From PALSA-505 sp036501145 (GTDB lineage Bacteria > Actinomycetota > Actinomycetes > Streptosporangiales > Streptosporangiaceae): DNA of 64,000 nt. Positions 46,286 to 54,500 of this stretch are shown one piece after another. The notes under the pieces are model-generated. The model worked only from the letters and a program-made list of their open reading frames with translations, ran no database searches and had not been told where the DNA came from. Positions within the stretch are counted from its first letter, which is position 1. Each line of letters opens with the position of its first letter. The position numbers and the translations under genes are program-made. The stretch is from the NCBI GenBank assembly GCA_036501145.1, contig DASYAV010000029.1:5121-69120 (forward strand). Reading direction: 5' to 3'.

Positions 46286-46738
46286 TCAGGGCCGGATGGA
46301 CCGGCACGGCCGGCCCCGCAGCCAGCCCACGTAGTCGGCCGGCGCACCCGCCTGCTCCGCCGCGTCGGCCAGGATGCCGAGATAGCGCGCCGACGGCAGC
46401 CCGCCCTCGTACCCGTTCAGCACGTACAGCCAGGCGGCCACGTCGCCGTCCAGGGTCTGCACCCGCACCCGGAGCTTGCGGTAGTAGCCGAGAGTGAGCC
46501 CGTCCCACCGGTCCAGTTCGGCCTCGTCGACGTCGGCGACGTCGTAGAGCACGACGAAGACACGCTCGGCGTCGTCCTCGACGACCGTCGCCAGCGCGCC
46601 TTCCCAGCCGAGCTCCTCGCCGCCGAAGGTGAGCCGCCACCCCTCTATCCAGCCGGAACCGTGCTGCGGGGAGTGCGGGCACCGCTCGGACATCTGCGCG
46701 GAGTCCATGTTGCTGCCGTATGCCGCGTACAGGGCCAC
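46286..46738 (-). CDS. gamma-glutamylcyclotransferase-like protein
   Basis: 150 residues of the GGCT fold: YAAYGSNMDSAQM at the start (substrate-binding YGSN loop), GWRLTFGG, and DVDEAELDRWDG with YYRKLRVRV. It may act on gamma-glutamyl compounds, which fits loosely with the ligase/amidohydrolase pair 3 kb away. GTG start eight bases after TACGCT (minus strand), suggesting a leaderless message. Divergent from the flavoprotein gene. Confidence 0.85.
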   Translation of the reverse strand: MALYAAYGSNMDSAQMSERCPHSPQHGSGWIEGWRLTFGGEELGWEGALATVVEDDAERVFVVLYDVADVDEAELDRWDGLTLGYYRKLRVRVQTLDGDVAAWLYVLNGYEGGLPSARYLGILADAAEQAGAPADYVGWLRGRPCRSIRP

Positions 46739-46819
46739 GATGGATCAGCGTACGGCCCAAGGGGCCCGGACGTGGGCTGATGCACCGCGACATGCCGGGA
46801 TGCGCCACAATGAAGCGTC

Positions 46820-48223
46820 GTGGATCAGTCAGCTTCCCGCATCGTCATCATCGGCGGCGGCCCCGGCGGTTACGAGGCCGCGCTGGTCGCCGCGCAACTA
46901 GGCGCGGCGGTCACCGTGGTCGAGGCCGAAGGGCTGGGCGGCGCCTGCGTGCTGACCGACTGCGTGCCGTCCAAGACGCTGATCGAGACCTCGGGCGCGA
47001 TGGCCGCGCTGAGCGGCTCGGCGGGCCTGGGCATCCGGCTCGGCCGCGACCCTGGCCGGGCACCGGCCAGCGGCGCCGTCGACGCGCCCGGTGTGTACCG
47101 CCGGGTCAAGGAGCTGGCCAGGGCGCAGTCGGCGGACGTGGCGGGCCGGCTGGCCGCCGAGGGTGTCGAGGTCATCGCGGGGCCCGGCCGGCTCACCGGC
47201 CCGCGCACCGTGGCGGTCGGCGGGCGGGAGATCGCCGCCGGCACCGTGCTCATCGCGACCGGTGCCCGGCCCCGGCTGCTGCCGGGTTCGGAGCCCGACG
47301 GTGAGCGCATCCTGAACTGGCGCCAGCTCTACGACCTGCCCGAGCTGCCCGCCGAGCTGATCGTGGTCGGCTCCGGGGTGACCGGCGCCGAGTTCGCCAG
47401 CGCGTACCAGGCGCTCGGCTCCCGGGTCACCCTGGTTTCCTCCCGCACCCGGGTGCTGCCGCACGAGGACGCCGACGCCGCCATGGTGATCGAGGGGGTG
47501 TTCCGGCGCAACGGGATGACCGTGCTCGGCCAGTCCCGCGCCGCCGCCGTGAAGCGGACCGGCCAGGGCGTCACCGTCACGCTGACCGACGGCTCGGAGG
47601 TGACCGGCTCGCACTGCCTGCTCACCGTGGGCATGACCCCGGCCACCGCTGACCTGGGCCTGGAACAGGCCGGCATCCGGCTGGACGACGGCGGGTTCGT
47701 CCAGGTGGACCGGGTGTCCCGGACGTCGGTGCCCGGCGTGTACGCGGCCGGTGACTGCACCGGCGTGATGATGCTGGCCTCGGTCGCGGCCATGCAGGGC
47801 CGGATCGCCATGTGGCACGCGCTCGGCGAGGCGGTGCAGCCGCTGCGGCTCAGCCACGTGGCGGCCACCATCTTCACCGACCCGGAGATCGCCACCGTCG
47901 GCGTGCCGCACACCGCGATCCTGTCCGGGGAGGTCGCGGCCCGGGTGGTCAAGCTGCCGCTGGCCACCAACCCGCGGGCCAAGATGGCCGGCCTGCGGGA
48001 CGGCTTCGTCAAGCTGTACGCCCGGCCCGGGCCGGGGACGGTGCTCGGCGGGGTAGTGGTGGCGGCCCGGGCCAGCGAGCTGATCCTGCCGGTGTCGCTG
48101 GCCGTGGAGCAGCAGCTGACCGTGGACCAGATGGCGCACACCTTCGCCGTGTACCCGTCGCTGTCCGGCAGCCTGACCGAGGCCGCCCGGCAGCTCATGC
48201 GGTCCTCCACCGAGTCCGACTGA
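46820..48223 (+). CDS. lpdA: LpdA-type NAD(P)H:quinone oxidoreductase
   Basis: 467 residues of the pyridine nucleotide-disulfide family. FAD fold IVIIGGGPGGYEAALVAAQL; a GACVLTDCVPSK disulfide-like pair at about 43-48; NAD fold LIVVGSGVTGAEFASAYQAL; GVYAAGDCTGVMMLASVA. The C-terminal segment reads AHTFAVYPSLSGSLTEA in place of the HxxxxE dyad of lipoamide dehydrogenases. That favours the mycobacterial LpdA-like quinone reductase over a true E3. CACAAT eight bases before the GTG may be the -10. Confidence 0.85.
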   Translation: MDQSASRIVIIGGGPGGYEAALVAAQLGAAVTVVEAEGLGGACVLTDCVPSKTLIETSGAMAALSGSAGLGIRLGRDPGRAPASGAVDAPGVYRRVKELARAQSADVAGRLAAEGVEVIAGPGRLTGPRTVAVGGREIAAGTVLIATGARPRLLPGSEPDGERILNWRQLYDLPELPAELIVVGSGVTGAEFASAYQALGSRVTLVSSRTRVLPHEDADAAMVIEGVFRRNGMTVLGQSRAAAVKRTGQGVTVTLTDGSEVTGSHCLLTVGMTPATADLGLEQAGIRLDDGGFVQVDRVSRTSVPGVYAAGDCTGVMMLASVAAMQGRIAMWHALGEAVQPLRLSHVAATIFTDPEIATVGVPHTAILSGEVAARVVKLPLATNPRAKMAGLRDGFVKLYARPGPGTVLGGVVVAARASELILPVSLAVEQQLTVDQMAHTFAVYPSLSGSLTEAARQLMRSSTESD

Positions 48224-48281
48224 CCAGCTGGGCCGGCTCCCCGGAGAGCTCGGCGGAGCCAGGCAGTCCAGACGGCTCCGG

Positions 48282-48623
48282 TCAGTGCGTCGGGCGGCGG
48301 ATGTCCGGGTCTTCGGGCACCGGCAGCTTGTGCTGGCGCAGCCGGGCCGCCCGGATGTCGTCGGCGTAGATCACCACGGTGAACACGCTGCCCACCAGGG
48401 CCAGCGCCGGGACCATGATGTGCAGCCACGGCGGGCCGGGCAGTACCGCGAGCACCACGCACACCGGGATCATCACGGTGAGGTGGCGCAGCGTGACCCG
48501 CAGCCGCCAGCCCGCGTCGGTCAGCTCGTGCCGCACCCAGTCGCGGTTCTCCGGCGGCAGCCGGAACCCCACCGCGAACAGCACCTTCCCCACGATGCTG
48601 GGATCCCCGGGCAGTCTGCTCAC
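48282..48623 (-). CDS. DUF5313-like two-helix membrane protein
   Basis: 113 residues. The N-terminus has GFRLPPENRDWVRHELTDAG, like the LPxxNRxWVxxDLT of DUF5313 proteins. Two transmembrane helices (about 47-65, 68-86) follow and a charged C-terminus. No known function. It is the leftmost-reading neighbour of the envelope-protein run to its right. Confidence 0.7.
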   Translation of the reverse strand: MSRLPGDPSIVGKVLFAVGFRLPPENRDWVRHELTDAGWRLRVTLRHLTVMIPVCVVLAVLPGPPWLHIMVPALALVGSVFTVVIYADDIRAARLRQHKLPVPEDPDIRRPTH

Positions 48624-48633
48624 CCGGCCAGTC

Positions 48634-50232
48634 TCACAGACCCGGGCGCCCGCTGCGGCCCCGCACTGCCGGCCGCGTGGCGGCCACGGGACGAACTCGC
48701 CCGGCGCGAGCAGCGCCCGCGGCCGGGCGCAGCGGCCAGAACGCCGCGGCCAGCAGCACCAGCAGCGGCCCGGTGTCCGGGTCGGTGCCCATGCCGGTGA
48801 GGATCTCCCCGAAGTTCTCGCCGATCACCCAGACCGCCACGGCCAGCACGACGGCCAGCACCAGGGCCGGCCGGGTGGTGGCGCGCAGGAAGATCCCGGC
48901 CGCGACGAGCACGAACAGCACCGCCAGCAGCACCGCGACCGCCAGGCCGTGCGAACCCACGGCCGACGCGGCCCACCGGTCGGCCGCGGCCAGCCAGCCG
49001 GGTTCCCCCGCGGCCCCGGCGGCCAGCGCGCCGGCCAGGGCGCGCGGCGCCCGGACGGCGGGCTGCAGCACCAGGTAGCCGGAACTGGCCCACAGGACCA
49101 GCCAGGCCGCCCGGCTGCCGTGGCGGCGCAGCGGGCTGGCGGCGGCCAGGTCACCGGGCCCGGGACGAGTGCCGCAGGTGGGCCACGCGAGCACCGCGAG
49201 CAGCCCGTAGAGGATGACCGCCCCCGGCGCCCCGGTGACCGGGCTGGCGGTGCCGGTCAGCACCCCGCCCAGGCCTTCGCCGATCCACCACACACCCAGC
49301 GACCAGGCGGTCGAGGCGGCCAGCGCCGCCCGCACCGTGGGCCGCCACAGCAGCCCGGCGGCGATCGCCATCTGGAGCAGGGCGAACGAGCTGTTCCAGG
49401 CGGGCACGTCGTGGCCGATCAGCCGGGTGGCCCACAGTGCCGGGCTGGCCAGGAACGCCGGGTTGCCGGCCGCGGCGGGCGTCAGCATCTGGCTGGCGAA
49501 CGGCCGGGTGAACATGTACGGCTGGAACTGCAGCGCCGCGTCGGCCAGCCAGACCAGGCCCAGTGCGATCTGCAGCCGCCGCCGGGGACCGGCCGACGTT
49601 AGGTCGCCGGCCCGGCTGAGCACCGCCGTCCAGAGCCGCCCGAGCCGGCCCTCCCCGGCCAGGGCCCGCCCGGCGGCGGCCCACCCGGCGAGGAGCCGCC
49701 CGGCCTGTGCCTGCCCGGCCTGTGCCTGCCCGGCCGGGGTCTGCCCGCGTCGCGGCCGCCCCCCGGGGCCGTCGCCGGCCGCGGTGACCGCCGACATCGG
49801 CAGGAACAGCGTCGCGACCGCCAGCAGCGCCCCGGCAGCGGCGACCCACAGCCCGGGGCCGCCACGGGCCAGCACCATCGAGTCGGCGCCCAGCGACTTC
49901 GTCGTGGCGGCCAGCTGGACGAGCAGGTAGCCGGCGAACCCGGCCGCGGCGAACCCGCCCAGGCCAGCCAGCCAGCGCGGCCACCGGCTGCCCCGGATGA
50001 CGTGCCACAGCCCGGCCACGGCGATCCCGGCGCCCATGGCGGCCAGGATGCGCCCGTAGCTGCCGCGCACCCCGGGGATCGAGATGAGCCCGGTGAAGGT
50101 TTCCACCCAGGGCAGGAACGCCCCGGCCACGATGACGGCGCCGGCCACCACCCCGGTGGCTCCGGCGATGGCGCGCCAGCGGCGCGGCAGTGTCACGTGC
50201 TCCCCGGCCGCCGGGGCAGACATGCTGGTCAT
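48634..50232 (-). CDS. polytopic membrane protein with internal duplication
   Basis: 532 residues, about ten transmembrane helices. Residues 20-150 form a four-helix N-terminal part (AFLPWVETFTGLISIPGVRG). After a Gly/Gln-rich cytosolic loop the remainder contains two related halves. One ends WWIGEGLGGVLTGTASPVTG and the other VWVIGENFGEILTGMGTDPD, each followed by a further helix. Not assigned to a family I can name; a distant DoxX-like or oxidoreductase-membrane role is only a guess. Last gene of the leftward envelope run. Confidence 0.75.
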   Translation of the reverse strand: MTSMSAPAAGEHVTLPRRWRAIAGATGVVAGAVIVAGAFLPWVETFTGLISIPGVRGSYGRILAAMGAGIAVAGLWHVIRGSRWPRWLAGLGGFAAAGFAGYLLVQLAATTKSLGADSMVLARGGPGLWVAAAGALLAVATLFLPMSAVTAAGDGPGGRPRRGQTPAGQAQAGQAQAGRLLAGWAAAGRALAGEGRLGRLWTAVLSRAGDLTSAGPRRRLQIALGLVWLADAALQFQPYMFTRPFASQMLTPAAAGNPAFLASPALWATRLIGHDVPAWNSSFALLQMAIAAGLLWRPTVRAALAASTAWSLGVWWIGEGLGGVLTGTASPVTGAPGAVILYGLLAVLAWPTCGTRPGPGDLAAASPLRRHGSRAAWLVLWASSGYLVLQPAVRAPRALAGALAAGAAGEPGWLAAADRWAASAVGSHGLAVAVLLAVLFVLVAAGIFLRATTRPALVLAVVLAVAVWVIGENFGEILTGMGTDPDTGPLLVLLAAAFWPLRPAAGAARAGRVRPVAATRPAVRGRSGRPGL

Positions 50233-50326
50233 GGGTTTCCCTTTGGGATGCGGTAAAGCTTGCCTGGAAGCCGGTCCTGGCCACCCCCCTCCGGGTGCGC
50301 GGCCAGGACCGGCGGCGGTAACTCGG

Positions 50327-51046
50327 TCAGGAGCGGGGTGACAGGCAGATCAGGCTGTGGCACCAGCCGCCGGTCTTCACCGCGAAGTAGAGGAACAGGT
50401 TCGAGGTGATGTTCCCGGTCACCGCCGAGCTGTCGTGCTTCTGCAGGTACTCCAGCTCACGGTCACTCTTCGCGGACACGATCTTGTTCCACGCGGACAG
50501 CTTCTTCACCGCGACCACGTCGACGTTCCACCACTCCGGCTGCTGGCCGTTGGCGGTGGCGACGATGTGGCTGTGCGCGGGCAGCAGCACGTCGGAGGTG
50601 CCGCTGCCGAGCACCGCGGACAGGTCGATCGTGCTCGGGTGGTCGATGCAGTGCCCCGCCTTCGGGCACTGCAGGGTGGACGCGGGCGGGGTGAAGCCCA
50701 GCGGCACCACGACGTACAGCGGGTCGAAGGTGCGTGACGGGGTCTGCGTGTAGTCCGCCCCGGCCTCGCACTTGCTCGTCGCCCCGCTGGCCGGCGGGGT
50801 CTTGCAGAAGAAGTTCCGGGTGTACCGGAACGTCACGGTGTGCCCGCGGTACCAGCCCTTGGTGGTGCCCACGTGGCCACCACCCCAGCTCGATGACATG
50901 CCGGCCATCTGCGTGCCCGCCGGTGCCGAGCCCGACGACGCGAACGCCGTGCCGGACGCGATGGCGAGCGCCACGCCGAGAACGCCGAGCAATGCCAGCC
51001 CGAGCCGCCGGGGCGCGGTCATCCGGCCTTTAAGGTTTCCGGCCAC
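50327..51046 (-). CDS. secreted protein of unknown function
   Basis: About 239 residues with a signal peptide (RLGLALLGVLGVALAIASGT AFA cleavage region). The mature part has four or more cysteines (FFCKTPP, SKCEAG, LQCPKAGHCIDHP) and a VLLPAHSHIVATANG segment followed by EWWNVDVVAVK, with histidines that could bind metal. The GTG at 51046 follows GGAGG by four bases; an ATG at 51022 is the alternative. Unrecognised family. Lies between the lipoprotein and the polytopic protein, same strand. Confidence 0.75.
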   Translation of the reverse strand: MAGNLKGRMTAPRRLGLALLGVLGVALAIASGTAFASSGSAPAGTQMAGMSSSWGGGHVGTTKGWYRGHTVTFRYTRNFFCKTPPASGATSKCEAGADYTQTPSRTFDPLYVVVPLGFTPPASTLQCPKAGHCIDHPSTIDLSAVLGSGTSDVLLPAHSHIVATANGQQPEWWNVDVVAVKKLSAWNKIVSAKSDRELEYLQKHDSSAVTGNITSNLFLYFAVKTGGWCHSLICLSPRS

Positions 51047-51182
51047 CTGTCCTCCAGGGGATTTTGGGGGCACGCCCGGTGCGCGCCCGTCGAACCGGAT
51101 TCGCCGCACGAGGCCGCCCGGTTCATTCCGTCCGGGGCCTCCCGCCGGGACGCCGGCCCGCGGCGTCCCGGCCGGGAAAGGC

Positions 51183-52430
51183 TCACGTGGCGAACTTGGA
51201 CGGCATCGAGGCCACGATGCCCTGGGCGAGCACCGCACCGGTGCCGGCCATGTGGTTCTCCGCCATGAGCAGGGCCGAGCCCTCGGAGGCGCGGCCGGCC
51301 AGGATCGCGTTGATCGCGGTCTCCAGCGTGGACACGTGCCCCCGCAGGTCGGCGGCTACCGCGGGCTTCGGCAGCTTGGTCGCGCCGGCCACGAACGTGC
51401 TGAACTGGCTGATGTACCCGGCCAGGTCCTTCTTGGCCGTCGCCACCTTGGCGTTGTCGTGGGCCGCCATGCCGAGGGTGTAGTTCACGAAGAACCCGAT
51501 GTGCGCGTTCCATAGCTTCAGGAACTGCGCCTTGGCCGCGGAGCCGTAGACGCTGCCGATGGCCGCGCCGAGCTGGTTGGTGTTGTCGGTCAGCGCGGAC
51601 ACCGCGCCCTTGACCTCGGGATTCTTCAGGTCGCCGCCTGCCGCGGCCGCGGTCTGCACCACGAACCCGGTGGCGGCGACATGCTGGATGAGCAGCCCGG
51701 TCAGCCCCGCGCGCAGCGATGACGGCTTGGAGGTCACGTCGCCGGAGATCGACTTGGACTTCGCGATGCCGCCGGCCAGCACCTGCGCGGTTCCGTTCAT
51801 GTGCATGGCCGCCATCTCCAGGTCCTTGCCCGCGGCCGGGCTCTTGGTCACGATCGCGTTGATCGCGGTCTCCAGCGTGGATACGTGTCCCTGCAGGTCG
51901 GCGGCGACCGCGGGCTTCGGCAGCTTGGTCGCGCCGGCCACGAACGTGCTGAACTGACCGATGTACCCGGCCAGGTCCTTCTTGGCCGTCGCCACCATGG
52001 CCTGGTTGTGCTTGGCCACGCCGAGCGTGTAGTTCACGAAGAAGACGATGTGCGCCCGCCACAGCTTGAGGAACTGCTGCTGGGCGGCCGGCCCGTACAC
52101 GCTGCCGATGGCCTGGCCCAGGCTGTCGGTGTTCTGCCCGAGCGCGGCCTCGGCCGCCCTGGTCTGCGCCGACGTGGGGCTCTTGGTGATCGCGGTCTGC
52201 ACCACGTTCGCGGTCAGGTCCACGTGCTCGACCAGCAGCTGGTCAAGGCCGGCGTACAGCTGGGCGGCCGCCGTGTTGGTGGGCTGGCTGGCCGCCGGGC
52301 TGGACGAGGCCATGTGCGACGGCGGGCCGCTCCCGCCGGCACTCGATCCGCCGCTGCTCGAGCAGGCGGCCGCGGCCAGGCCAACAGCCGCCACACCCAC
52401 GCCCGCCCGGGCGATAAGGGAAGTGCGCAT
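51183..52430 (-). CDS. two-domain histidine-bearing lipoprotein
   Basis: 415 residues. Lipobox LAAAAC with the lipid cysteine at 23, then a Gly/Ser linker. Two copies of a helical domain of about 175 residues follow (about 57-225 and 238-410). Each has LLxxHxxxT, QFLKLWxAHIxFFVNYTLG, KKDLAGYIxQFSTFVAGATK, GHVSTLETAINAI and a C-terminal HM. The conserved histidines suggest metal or redox binding. From memory, similar domains occur in Firmicutes proteins labelled copper amine oxidase-like, but I am not sure. Next to a cupredoxin gene. Confidence 0.8.
   Translation of the reverse strand: MRTSLIARAGVGVAAVGLAAAACSSSGGSSAGGSGPPSHMASSSPAASQPTNTAAAQLYAGLDQLLVEHVDLTANVVQTAITKSPTSAQTRAAEAALGQNTDSLGQAIGSVYGPAAQQQFLKLWRAHIVFFVNYTLGVAKHNQAMVATAKKDLAGYIGQFSTFVAGATKLPKPAVAADLQGHVSTLETAINAIVTKSPAAGKDLEMAAMHMNGTAQVLAGGIAKSKSISGDVTSKPSSLRAGLTGLLIQHVAATGFVVQTAAAAGGDLKNPEVKGAVSALTDNTNQLGAAIGSVYGSAAKAQFLKLWNAHIGFFVNYTLGMAAHDNAKVATAKKDLAGYISQFSTFVAGATKLPKPAVAADLRGHVSTLETAINAILAGRASEGSALLMAENHMAGTGAVLAQGIVASMPSKFAT
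51304..51996 (-). repeat. intragenic 144-base duplication in the lipoprotein gene
   Basis: 51304-51447 and 51853-51996 differ at only 6 of 144 positions and lie 549 bases (183 codons) apart, in frame. The rest of the two domains is far more diverged. Confidence 0.9.
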
Positions 52431-52771
52431 GATCCATCTCTCTCTCGATCGGTGAACTTTCGATCACAGAGGGTTCGCAGCAACCGGCGACACGGTTCAC
52501 CGCGGGTGATGCCGGCGTCAGGAGACCTGGCCGAGCGCAACCCGGTGGGACGGGCGGGGCCGGGCTCGGCCGGCGGTGCGGTCTCCGCAAGGGCCCCGGC
52601 CACCTGCCGGAACCTGGCAACCAGATCGTGACAGTGCCGGCAGTCGACGGCGTGCCGCAGGAACCGCTGCTCGTCCGAGGGCTCCAGGGCATCCAGCGCG
52701 TACCCGGCGGCCAGGTGCCCGAGCGCGGCATGCCCAGCGCCGGGGCCGGTCTCGCCCGTGGGTTCGCTCAC
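52214..52771 (-). pseudogene. truncated zinc-finger anti-sigma factor
   Basis: The frame starts VSEPTGETGP twelve bases after the cupredoxin stop. It encodes a good anti-sigma ZAS domain (HLAAGYALDALEPSDEQRFL, with H40, C44, C47 in HAVDCRHC, then ARFRQVAGALAETAPPAEP). After about residue 75 similarity to the full-length anti-sigma at 55930 stops, and the frame runs out of phase through the first 217 bases of the lipoprotein gene with no transmembrane segment. Either a decayed gene or a soluble ZAS protein; no sigma gene lies beside it. Confidence 0.7.
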
Positions 52772-52782
52772 GGCCGCGCACG

Positions 52783-53619
52783 TCAGCTGACCACGAACAC
52801 ACCGGTCATCCCGGCGCTGGCGTGGTACTGGCAGCTGAAGGCAAACCGGCCGGGACGGGCGAAGGTCACCGTGAACGAGATCCGCGCACCGCCCGGATCG
52901 CCGGTCACCGTCGCCGACGTCACGTGCAGCGCCGGGATGACGATGTTGTGCGGGTAGGCGCCGGAGTCCTGCAGGGTGATCCGCACCTTCCCGGTGTGCA
53001 GGTGCACGGTCATCGGCGCGAACCGCAGTGCGTTGTTGCCCATGATCGTGACCTGCTGGAGCCCCGCCGTGGCCGGGCCCACTGCGGTAGGGCCAGCCGG
53101 CACGGCCGGGGCGCCCGTGCCCTGGCCGGTGAACCCGGCCACGGCAACCCCCGCGACGGCCCCGCCGGCCATGGTCAGCGCCAGCCGGCGGCGGCCGCCG
53201 CCGGCGGTCTCCCGGCGCCGCACGCCGTAGCACAGGCCGGCCAGCGCCGCCGCGGCCGCGACGGCCTCGGCCACCGCCGCGATCGTCTTCCCGGCGAACC
53301 AGGAGGGCTCGTACATGTTCGGCAGCGGGCCGAGCCGGCCGACGTCGGCGTAGCGGTACAGGAGCAACGCGCCCAGCGCGCTGGCGGCCACCGCGAAGGC
53401 CAGCCCGAACCCGGTCCGCCGGCCCACCACGAGCACGATCAGCGCGGCCGCGGCGGCCAGTCCGGCCTCGATCCGGAACAGGTCGCCCTGGCTGATCGAG
53501 GCCCGGACGCCGTCATAGGCCGGAGCCAGGTCGGCGTGCACGTAGGCGTCCACGGCCAGCCCCGCCGCCACCAGTATCCGCGGCGCCAGGCCGGCCATAC
53601 GCCGCACCCGCTGGGTCAT
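52783..53619 (-). CDS. membrane-anchored cupredoxin
   Basis: 278 residues. About four transmembrane helices occupy residues 11-165. The C-terminal 95 residues are a type I copper domain with all ligands: H224 (AYPHNIVI), C263, H266 and M271 (FSCQYHASAGM). It should face the outside and carry electrons or hold copper. The ATG at 53619 is used; in-frame GTGs at 53622 and 53661 are possible. A perfect TGACGTCA palindrome (53653-53660) lies at the upstream end. Followed after 11 bases by the truncated anti-sigma gene. Confidence 0.88.
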   Translation of the reverse strand: MTQRVRRMAGLAPRILVAAGLAVDAYVHADLAPAYDGVRASISQGDLFRIEAGLAAAAALIVLVVGRRTGFGLAFAVAASALGALLLYRYADVGRLGPLPNMYEPSWFAGKTIAAVAEAVAAAAALAGLCYGVRRRETAGGGRRRLALTMAGGAVAGVAVAGFTGQGTGAPAVPAGPTAVGPATAGLQQVTIMGNNALRFAPMTVHLHTGKVRITLQDSGAYPHNIVIPALHVTSATVTGDPGGARISFTVTFARPGRFAFSCQYHASAGMTGVFVVS

Positions 53620-53716
53620 CACAATCGGCACCCCACCCGTTCGATGACTGTCTGACGTCACCTATTCGCTGTGGGTCGCGGCCCGGTTCATCGCGGGCCC
53701 GGGATGCCGCCCGCGG

Positions 53717-54376
53717 TCAGTAGCCGATGCCGACGGGCTCGCCGATCGCCTGGTCGTCGGTCACCAGCCGGAGCATGGCGTCGGCGGCGTCGGCCCGGGA
53801 GATGCTGCGCCCGGCGTTGTGGCCGTAGCCGACCCGGTAGCGCTCGGTGTGCGGGCCATTGGTCAGCCGGGGCGGCCGGACCGAGGTCCAGTCCAGGCCG
53901 CTGTCCCGCAGTTCGTCCTCGGTCAGCGCGAGGTCGGTGTACTGCTTACCGAAGACCACCCGCAGCAGCGGGGTGAGCACCCGCCCGGCCAGGAAGCCGT
54001 CCCGCGGGTCGTACCGGGGTGTGTCGGGCCGTCCGGGGGACGGCGTGCTGGCCACGGGCGCGGCGCTGACGATCAGCAGCCGCCGCGCCCCGGCCGTCTT
54101 CATCGCCGCGATGATCGCTTTCGTGCCCGCGGACACCACGCCCACCTGGCTGAGCCCGCGCGGCCCGAGACCGGACAGCACCGCGTCGGCGCCCAGCACC
54201 GCGGCCGCCAGCGCGTCCGGATCGGGGTCGGTCAGGTCGGCTTGGACGGCGTGCACCTGACGGGACAGGCTGGCCGGGGTACGGGCGACCGCGGTCACCT
54301 CGTGGCCCGCGTCCACGGCCTGCTCGAGCATGTTCCTGCCGATGCCGCCGGTCGCGGCGAAGATGGTCAGCTTCAC
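53717..54376 (-). CDS. NAD(P)-binding NmrA/SDR-like protein
   Basis: 219 residues of the atypical short-chain dehydrogenase fold: KLTIFAATGGIGRNMLEQAV at the start gives the nucleotide-binding GxxGxxG-like ATGGIG. DLTDPDPDALAAAV, SGLDWTSVRPPRLTNG and the C-terminal SRADAADAMLRLVTD match NAD(P)H-binding epimerase-like proteins. Substrate unknown. Transcribed divergently from the TetR gene through a shared operator region, so probably its regulatory target. Confidence 0.9.
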   Translation of the reverse strand: MKLTIFAATGGIGRNMLEQAVDAGHEVTAVARTPASLSRQVHAVQADLTDPDPDALAAAVLGADAVLSGLGPRGLSQVGVVSAGTKAIIAAMKTAGARRLLIVSAAPVASTPSPGRPDTPRYDPRDGFLAGRVLTPLLRVVFGKQYTDLALTEDELRDSGLDWTSVRPPRLTNGPHTERYRVGYGHNAGRSISRADAADAMLRLVTDDQAIGEPVGIGY

Positions 54377-54409
54377 GAGGCAGCCTCTCTGGCATATTAC
54401 TAAGCGTTC

Positions 54410-54464
54410 ACTCAGTAATAGAATATTATCTGAGTATTGACTCAGGAAGTCAATCGGATAAGGT
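54410..54464. promoter_or_regulatory. overlapping divergent promoters with TetR-type operators
   Basis: For the minus-strand gene: TTGACT (54453-54448), 17 bases, GATAAT (54430-54425). For tetR: TTGACT (54437-54442), 16 bases, TAAGGT (54459-54464). The two -35 boxes are an inverted repeat. The perfect palindrome CTGAGTATTGACTCAG (54430-54445) and the half-site ACTCAG at 54410-54415, facing CTGAGT across TAATAgaaTATTA, cover both promoters. These are the likely binding sites of the adjacent TetR regulator. Confidence 0.75.
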
Positions 54465-54500
54465 CACGACCGCAAGCACGGCCGGAGACGGAGGTCACCA

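Noticed and set aside
48220..48285. Possible terminator between lpdA and the DUF5313 gene
   Set aside because: Only short, interrupted complementary pieces (GGCTCC/GGAGCC) with no continuous stem; not convincing.
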